From contig JADZBE010000038.1 in assembly GCA_020852275.1 (NCBI GenBank), positions 62,001-126,000 of the forward strand: DNA of 64,000 bases, given 5' to 3'. The translations under genes and the position numbers were made by a program. Shown one piece after another: positions 59,668 to 64,000 of this stretch. Source of the DNA: Phycisphaerales bacterium. Its GTDB lineage: Bacteria; Planctomycetota; Phycisphaerae; UBA1845. The notes under the pieces are model-generated. The model made no database searches, had not been told where the DNA came from, and saw only the letters and a program-made list of their open reading frames with translations. The first letter of the stretch is position 1. Each line of letters opens with the position of its first letter.

Positions 59668-59758
59668 GCAAAAGGAGGTGGCACGGACCTCCGGGACGTG
59701 CTTGCTTCCGGGAAGTCCCTGTACCGAACCATGCGAATCGAAATCTTGCAACATACGG
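59668..59758. repeat. dispersed intergenic repeat, copy 2
   Basis: The second copy of the repeat at 4747-4830, with the same GGTGGCACGGACCTCCGG core and CCGAACCA(T)GCGA end. Confidence 0.6.
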
Positions 59759-59804
59759 TAAGCCCCGCCGCGGCCCGTTGCGACGTGCCTTCAACCGGCA
59801 GGTG

Positions 59805-60947
59805 TCAAGATTTCAGCAGCATCGGGGCATATTCCTTGATGTACCCCTTGGCGTGGAAAAAGTTCATGAGGTCGTCCACCGCGGGGAAAACCCGCGTGGC
59901 CGTCTGCGTGACGAACGGCGACGGCTCCACCTCCGGCTTCCACACGACGTACACTTCCTTCGTGCCCTCGAAAGCGTGCTGCAGCTCGCGCTCCACGCCG
60001 CTGGACAGCGCCGGCTTGCCGTTGGGCATGGCGGGGATGAAGCTGACGATCATGTCTGACTGGTCGATGAGCTTGAAGTCGCGGGCGTAAATCTGCCCGT
60101 CGATGTCCGCCGCAACCTGCGTCACGTCCGACGCCCGCAACGTCAGCTCGCGCCCGTTCACCCGGATGGGGAACGTCAGCTCGCCGCGCTGCGTGGCCGC
60201 CCCCGCGTCGAACAGCAGCCGCTTTTCGTCCAGATCGCCGGGGTCGAAGGTGATGAAGTAGTCCGCGAGCGCCGTGCGGAAGGCGTTGATCTCGGCCAGC
60301 GTGTCGGGCATGTCGAGCACGTGCGTCATGGGGAACGACGGGTACACGCGCTTGCGGTGCGGCTCGAACATGAGACGGTACATCATCAGCGCGGCCATCT
60401 CCTCTTTCTCCCCGCGCGAGATGATGTAGTGCGAGCCGTAGCCTTGAATGGCCTCGGCGATGGTGGCCGTGACGACGATTTCCTCCTCGCGCCAGACGAG
60501 GATGTCCTTGAGCGTGTGCGGAATGTCGTGCTGGCGGAGCAGGCGCTCGTGCACGGCATCGACGTTGTCCACCAGCGTGACGTACAAGTCGGCGGCGAGC
60601 GCCTGCATCTGATCGTGGTCGTACGCGTGGAACAGCCCGTGCCGCCAGCGGAACGTGGCGTGCGTATTGACGACGAGGTTTTCGACCTTCTCGGCGAGCG
60701 CCAGCCCGTCCTTGAACACGCTGCGGCGCAGGCTGTCGAGCCGCTTCTTGGGCAGGTCGAGGATGCGCCCGGGGCGCACGTCGGGCGCTTCGACGTACAT
60801 ACGGTCGCCGACGTGGAACAGCGTCAGCTCCTTGCCCTTCGAGCTTGCGATCTCCGCCACGCGGTCGAGGAACGGCTTCTTCTCAACACCGACCTGCCCC
60901 GTGACCACGACGCGAACGCCCTTGTGCCTTCGGTTGGGAAACAGCAT
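59805..60947 (-). CDS. P-loop-like nucleotide-binding protein of unknown function
   Basis: A 380-residue protein. VVVTGQVGVEKKPFLDRVAE at the N-terminus looks like a Walker A strand and loop with a degenerate GxxGVEKK in place of GxxGxGKS/T. The middle has HGLFHAYDHDQMQALAADLY and YHI-type segments. The C-terminal part (IDQSDMIVSFIPAMPNGKPA, then SGVERELQHAFEGTKEVYVV) resembles nucleoside deoxyribosyltransferase-like folds. It could be an archaeal-type adenylate-kinase-like ATPase fused to a nucleoside-handling domain; this is a guess from shape. ATG 60947 follows a TATACT box by 6 nt and has no ribosome site, so the mRNA may be leaderless. Confidence 0.6.
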   Translation of the reverse strand: MLFPNRRHKGVRVVVTGQVGVEKKPFLDRVAEIASSKGKELTLFHVGDRMYVEAPDVRPGRILDLPKKRLDSLRRSVFKDGLALAEKVENLVVNTHATFRWRHGLFHAYDHDQMQALAADLYVTLVDNVDAVHERLLRQHDIPHTLKDILVWREEEIVVTATIAEAIQGYGSHYIISRGEKEEMAALMMYRLMFEPHRKRVYPSFPMTHVLDMPDTLAEINAFRTALADYFITFDPGDLDEKRLLFDAGAATQRGELTFPIRVNGRELTLRASDVTQVAADIDGQIYARDFKLIDQSDMIVSFIPAMPNGKPALSSGVERELQHAFEGTKEVYVVWKPEVEPSPFVTQTATRVFPAVDDLMNFFHAKGYIKEYAPMLLKS

Positions 60948-60953
60948 GAGCGT

Positions 60954-60959
60954 AGTATA
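60954..60959 (-). promoter_or_regulatory. candidate -10 box (TATACT) next to start codon
   Basis: TATACT on the minus strand lies 6 nt from ATG 60947; -35 is not convincing. A transcript would start at or near the start codon. Confidence 0.35.
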
Positions 60960-60994
60960 AGCAGGGCGGTGGGCGGTGGAAGCGGAGGGTGGAG

Positions 60995-61050
60995 GGTCCA
61001 GGGTTCAGGGTTCAGGGTTCAGGGTGCAAGGTGCAAGGTGCAAGGTGCAA
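60995..61050. repeat. heptamer tandem repeat switching unit (GGTTCAG then GGTGCAA)
   Basis: Eight units in one register: GGTCCAG, GGTTCAG x3, GGTGCAA x4. Two unit types are joined without loss of phase. Confidence 0.9.
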
Positions 61051-61055
61051 GGTGG

Positions 61056-61102
61056 GGCTGCTCTCCGAGCAGCCACCGGTCCGCCGGCTCTCCGAGCCGG
61101 CG
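61056..61102. repeat. twin hairpins with CTC-TCC-GAG apex
   Basis: GGCTGCTC-TCC-GAGCAGCC (61056-61074) and CGCCGGCTC-TCC-GAGCCGGCG (61082-61102). Both have perfect 8-9 bp stems and an identical TCC loop closed by CTC/GAG; adjacent to the heptamer array. Confidence 0.8.
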
Positions 61103-61166
61103 CGTCCGATCAGGAGCCGAGTCCGATGTTGGAGTCTAGTCGCCGCCAGGAAGGCTACCCCGCCCC

Positions 61167-62312
61167 TCAGGGCACCACATAATTCTGCGGTACGAGCGTC
61201 ATGCCTTCGTTGGGCTTCTTAACGACGCCTCCGCGAGGATACCAATACGTGATCTCTCTGGATTCTCGGTTGGACAACGCTTCGATATGTCCATCGAAAA
61301 ACAGCGCGTTGATGCTCTTCTGCCACACGTCGCGCGATGTTCCATGCCGATACGACCATTTCATGTTTTCGCCATTGGTCGGGCTGGGATAACTGATCGG
61401 CCGGCCATCGTTGGTTTGGTCATCGGGGGCTACGCCGTACTCGCGCGAGCCGGTCCACCACGCGGGCTGGGAGGTGAAGGCCCCGAACAGACTGCTCTTC
61501 CACGGATGCGCGTCGATGTCCAGAACCAGGCCGCCATTGGTGATGCCCAAGAACCGCGTACCGTCGGCGACGGCGATCTTGTTGGCGGGGGTCCCCACAC
61601 GGCTGACCAGTGATTTGTAGTCATCGACCACGACCTCCCAAGAAGCCGCGCCAACCACGGCGTCAAACTCCTGTCCGTTCCCTTTGTAGCGGCCGATGAC
61701 CTCGCTCGCCTGCTTCTGACCCCAGTATTGGAACATCGCCGGCATAAGATAACTGACGCACTGCAACGGAAACGGCTCTTTCTCAAAATCCTCAATATCC
61801 GGCGGGAGGTTGCCGGAGTAAATCTCCGGGCTTTCCTGGGGCACGGACGGGCACTGCCAGTAATCCAGCAGCATGTGCACTCGGGTGGAGCGACGGTCGG
61901 GAAGCGTCGTCATCTTCGTGAAGATCGGCGTCATCCAGTCAAAATGCTGCACAGGAATGTCCGCGTGGTGCCAGTCCTCATCGAAGCGATGTTGCGTCAA
62001 CGTCGGTCCGCTGGTGTTGACGCCGGGGATCCACTCGTTTTCCTCACTGAAGTACGACGCCATGCCGCTGCCCATGTCCCGCATCTGAGAGCCGCACTTG
62101 ACTTTCTTCGCCTGCTGGCGGGCGCTTTGGAGACTTGGAAGCAGAATGGAAATCAACAGCGCGATGATGGCGATGACGACGAGCAATTCGATGAGCGTGA
62201 ACGCGCCGCGACGCGGTCCGCTGTAGCGTCGCCATCGTCCAACGATGCTCGCGGGAAGAGTCAGGCCAGCGTCAAGGGGATGCTTTGACTTCGAGGGATT
62301 TGGGATCCACAT
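61167..62312 (-). CDS. prepilin-type pseudopilin with H-X9-DG-like C-terminus
   Basis: A 381-residue pseudopilin. After a long basic leader (WRRYSGPRRGA) comes FTLIELLVVIAIIALLISIL, the processing site and hydrophobic helix, then SARQQAKKVKCGSQMRDMGS. The C-terminus has the planctomycete H-X9-DG-like pattern (SINALFFDGHIEALS). ATG 62312 overlaps the end of the preceding gene by 41 bp. It is one of the many related proteins of this phylum. It lies two genes downstream of a secreted protein with the CGLxKPVDC tag. Confidence 0.85.
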   Translation of the reverse strand: MWIPNPSKSKHPLDAGLTLPASIVGRWRRYSGPRRGAFTLIELLVVIAIIALLISILLPSLQSARQQAKKVKCGSQMRDMGSGMASYFSEENEWIPGVNTSGPTLTQHRFDEDWHHADIPVQHFDWMTPIFTKMTTLPDRRSTRVHMLLDYWQCPSVPQESPEIYSGNLPPDIEDFEKEPFPLQCVSYLMPAMFQYWGQKQASEVIGRYKGNGQEFDAVVGAASWEVVVDDYKSLVSRVGTPANKIAVADGTRFLGITNGGLVLDIDAHPWKSSLFGAFTSQPAWWTGSREYGVAPDDQTNDGRPISYPSPTNGENMKWSYRHGTSRDVWQKSINALFFDGHIEALSNRESREITYWYPRGGVVKKPNEGMTLVPQNYVVP

Positions 62313-62706
62313 AGCGATTGGCCTCTCCAAAAGCGCTGACGGCGTCCCGGTAGTGCGCGTCCACCACCCACTTGCCGTCGGCGTTCTGTCCGCAGGGAAT
62401 CAAGGTCCGTTGGCCCGTCTTTGGATTCTTGGCGGGGATGACGCGGATCGACTGAAGGTCTATGTCCATGCGTTCGCCGCTGGTCACATCGATGAACACC
62501 AGTTGCCTGGCGAGCGGCGCGGGACTTGATGGGTTGCGGAAGTACCGAAACGTCAACACCCCGCCGGAGGCCAGCGCGAGTATGGCCGCGAGCGTAAGGA
62601 CGAGCTGCTTGTGGTCTTGGCGGCCCAATTCCGATGATCTCGGATATCCGGATCCGTTCCGCGCCAGTGCGGGTATGGCGGCTTCTCGCGAGGGGAAGAC
62701 CGCCAC
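62272..62706 (-). CDS. hypothetical membrane-anchored protein
   Basis: A 144-residue protein. After a basic N-terminus (SELGRQDHK) comes one helix (LVLTLAAILALASGGVLTF), then a soluble part with VFIDVTSGERMDIDLQSIRV and CGQNADGKWVVDAHYRDAV. The start is GTG 62706. The 3' end overlaps the pseudopilin start, so the two are translated together; it may be an assembly partner of that pseudopilin. Function unknown. Confidence 0.55.
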   Translation of the reverse strand: MAVFPSREAAIPALARNGSGYPRSSELGRQDHKQLVLTLAAILALASGGVLTFRYFRNPSSPAPLARQLVFIDVTSGERMDIDLQSIRVIPAKNPKTGQRTLIPCGQNADGKWVVDAHYRDAVSAFGEANRYVDPKSLEVKASP

Positions 62707-62758
62707 AACCGGGCGCTCTCATCCGTAAGCCGTTCTTGGCATCCTGCCGCAAGCGTGA

Positions 62759-62786
62759 AGTATAGCAAGCTGGCGAACTACCGCCA
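62759..62786 (-). promoter_or_regulatory. candidate promoter with inverted repeat
   Basis: A TATACT -10 box at 62759-62764 (minus strand) lies next to a TGGCG/CGCCA inverted repeat at 62771-62786, 53 bp upstream of GTG 62706. The -35 region is weak. Confidence 0.35.
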
Positions 62787-62971
62787 GTGAAAAAAGTAGA
62801 ACATTGCAACCAATAATTTCACAGGCGCCGGACCGCAGACCGTTCCCCTGTCGGACGGCGCCCCATGCCGCCTGCCATGCGCCAACAAGGAACCCGCCAC
62901 ATGCGCGGTCCAGCGCGGCGCCCGCAACGAGCGCCGCGCCGGACGCATGACTTCTTGCCCGGCTGCCCGGC

Positions 62972-64000
62972 TTACAGGCAGTCCACCGGTTTGCTCAATC
63001 CGCACGACTCCACGCTCGCCGTGCCGTCCTGGCTTGGGCATTCCTTGACCACGACCTTGCCGCGGTCATTGGCGGCCTTGCGGACGCACTCGCCCATCGG
63101 TGTCGTGATGCCGTAGATCGCGCCCGGCGTGGCGTTGGTGATCGTCATCTTCGCCTGGCAGCCGCAGGACTTGGCGCGGGTCTTGGCTTTCAGCGCTTCA
63201 TTGCCGTTGCACGCGTCGCTCTCGCAGCCCCCGCCGCCCCCGCCCTGCGCGGTGACCACCAGCCGCGGCGCCCGACGCACCAGGCCGAACGGGCTTTGAC
63301 CGCGATACGTGGCGGCCACGTCCGGGTCGCCTTCGTTGACCACGAGCGTGAAGAAGCTGTCCGCGGGCCAGATGTCCGTCACATCCGGACCTGCGCCCAG
63401 GTCCACCGTGTCCACGTCGCCGGTCACGCCCGGTGTGAAGAAGGTCTGCGTGATAAACGCGATCGGAAGATCCGAAATGCTGTTCTCGATGAGCGGATAC
63501 GTCAGCCCGCCGCCCGTGGTTTTCACGTCCGTCGTGTCGTCCGTGCTGGTATACCAGTCCACGAAGCCGTCGAGACTGAACGCCGCGACTTCCTGCGGGA
63601 GCTTCACGGACACGTTCGTCGTGGTCCAGTTGCCCGCGCCATAGGCTGCGTCCAGCGTCGAAACGACTTCGCTCATGTCGAACCGCAGCACGCCGTAGGA
63701 CGCGAACGTGCCGTTGTTCAGCCCTTCCACGTTGAAGAAGCGATCGCCGTTGCACGGACCGCGTGGGCCGCCCTGCTGGATCGTGCCCGACTCCTCGGCG
63801 GAGGCGGCCACTTCGAGCGTCGTGGTCGGCGAGACGTTGCCCTGCGCCGTCAGCACCAGCCGCGCGGCGCGATAGTTGATGGCGTTGGTGCGGTCGTTGA
63901 ACGGATCCTGCCCGCGGTGGGAAGTGGCCACGTCCGGGTCACCGTCCACGAGTACGATCGTCGCCACGCCGTCGCCCGAGGCGAGGTCCGCAAGAAGCGA
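62972..64000 (-). CDS. secreted DNRLRE-type repeat protein with C-terminal Cys tag (truncated by window edge)
   Basis: The frame runs open to the right edge, so only the C-terminal 342 residues are seen. It contains two repeats, each ending in a VATxxRGQxPF...RAPRLVxTAQ pattern (SHRGQDPFNDRTNAINYRAA and TYRGQSPFGLVRRAPRLVVT), typical of DNRLRE/carbohydrate-binding-like domains of secreted proteins. A Gly-rich linker GGGGGCESD leads to a Cys-rich module of about 80 residues that ends ESCGLSKPVDCL, matching the terminus of the protein at 8372-9550. The gene reads toward the pseudopilin. Confidence 0.75.
   Translation of the reverse strand, partial: SLLADLASGDGVATIVLVDGDPDVATSHRGQDPFNDRTNAINYRAARLVLTAQGNVSPTTTLEVAASAEESGTIQQGGPRGPCNGDRFFNVEGLNNGTFASYGVLRFDMSEVVSTLDAAYGAGNWTTTNVSVKLPQEVAAFSLDGFVDWYTSTDDTTDVKTTGGGLTYPLIENSISDLPIAFITQTFFTPGVTGDVDTVDLGAGPDVTDIWPADSFFTLVVNEGDPDVAATYRGQSPFGLVRRAPRLVVTAQGGGGGGCESDACNGNEALKAKTRAKSCGCQAKMTITNATPGAIYGITTPMGECVRKAANDRGKVVVKECPSQDGTASVESCGLSKPVDCL

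Overview
The window is high-GC bacterial chromosome. I infer a member of the Planctomycetota, probably a Phycisphaerae-like lineage. The grounds are prepilin-type pseudopilin genes, secreted proteins with a cysteine-rich C-terminus, planctomycete-type small hypothetical proteins and retropepsin-like genes, and many short heptamer and palindromic repeats between genes. This is inference; no rRNA or tRNA gene was seen that would settle the taxonomy.

Layout. 1-10.4 kb: a truncated GH38-like glycosidase, a REC-GGDEF-HD-GYP regulator, an exopolysaccharide-type sugar transferase, a lipoprotein, a VanZ-family membrane protein, a secreted protein and a pseudopilin. 10.5-36.0 kb (minus strand): all 14 subunits of respiratory complex I in the order nuoA-B-C-D-E-F-G-H-I-J-K-L-M-N, followed by naxE. 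The I-N half is compact, but every junction from B|C to H|I holds foreign genes: three retropepsin-like proteases (immediately upstream of nuoC, nuoE and nuoG), three nucleotidyltransferase-fold genes, a RelE-type toxin with a partner flanked by a duplicated nuoF 3' end, a ferritin-like protein, a carbamoyltransferase, a methyltransferase and a membrane protein. 36.4-39.4 kb: a DegT-type aminotransferase and a divergent nucleotide-sugar dehydrogenase. 40.0-46.7 kb: an ISC iron-sulfur operon (iscR-iscS-[HEPN pair]-iscU-iscA-hscB-hscA-fdx), again interrupted by a toxin-like pair. 46.9-49.5 kb: CheX, CheY and a large membrane protein. 49.9-54.7 kb: a HisA-HisI-HisE triple fusion, UvrB, and an Lgt with a large insertion. 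55.5-64 kb: a chorismate-lyase-like protein, a radical SAM coproporphyrinogen oxidase-like protein with an in-frame repeat insertion, a GNAT, small membrane proteins, a second pseudopilin and a truncated secreted protein with the same C-terminal tag as the one at 8.4-9.6 kb.

How it fits together. The ISC machinery supplies the Fe-S clusters needed by NuoB, E, F, G and I and by the radical SAM enzyme. The polysaccharide genes (sugar transferase, aminotransferase, dehydrogenase, carbamoyl- and methyltransferase) suggest a decorated surface glycan. The two secreted proteins, each close to a pseudopilin gene, suggest a shared export or anchoring route.

The most interesting signals are the cassette-like colonisation of core operons (nuo, isc) by toxin-, nucleotidyltransferase- and protease-type genes, the direct repeat of the nuoF terminus around one of them, the shared C-terminal CGLxKPVDC tag, and a population of 7-bp tandem repeats that also enters two coding regions.
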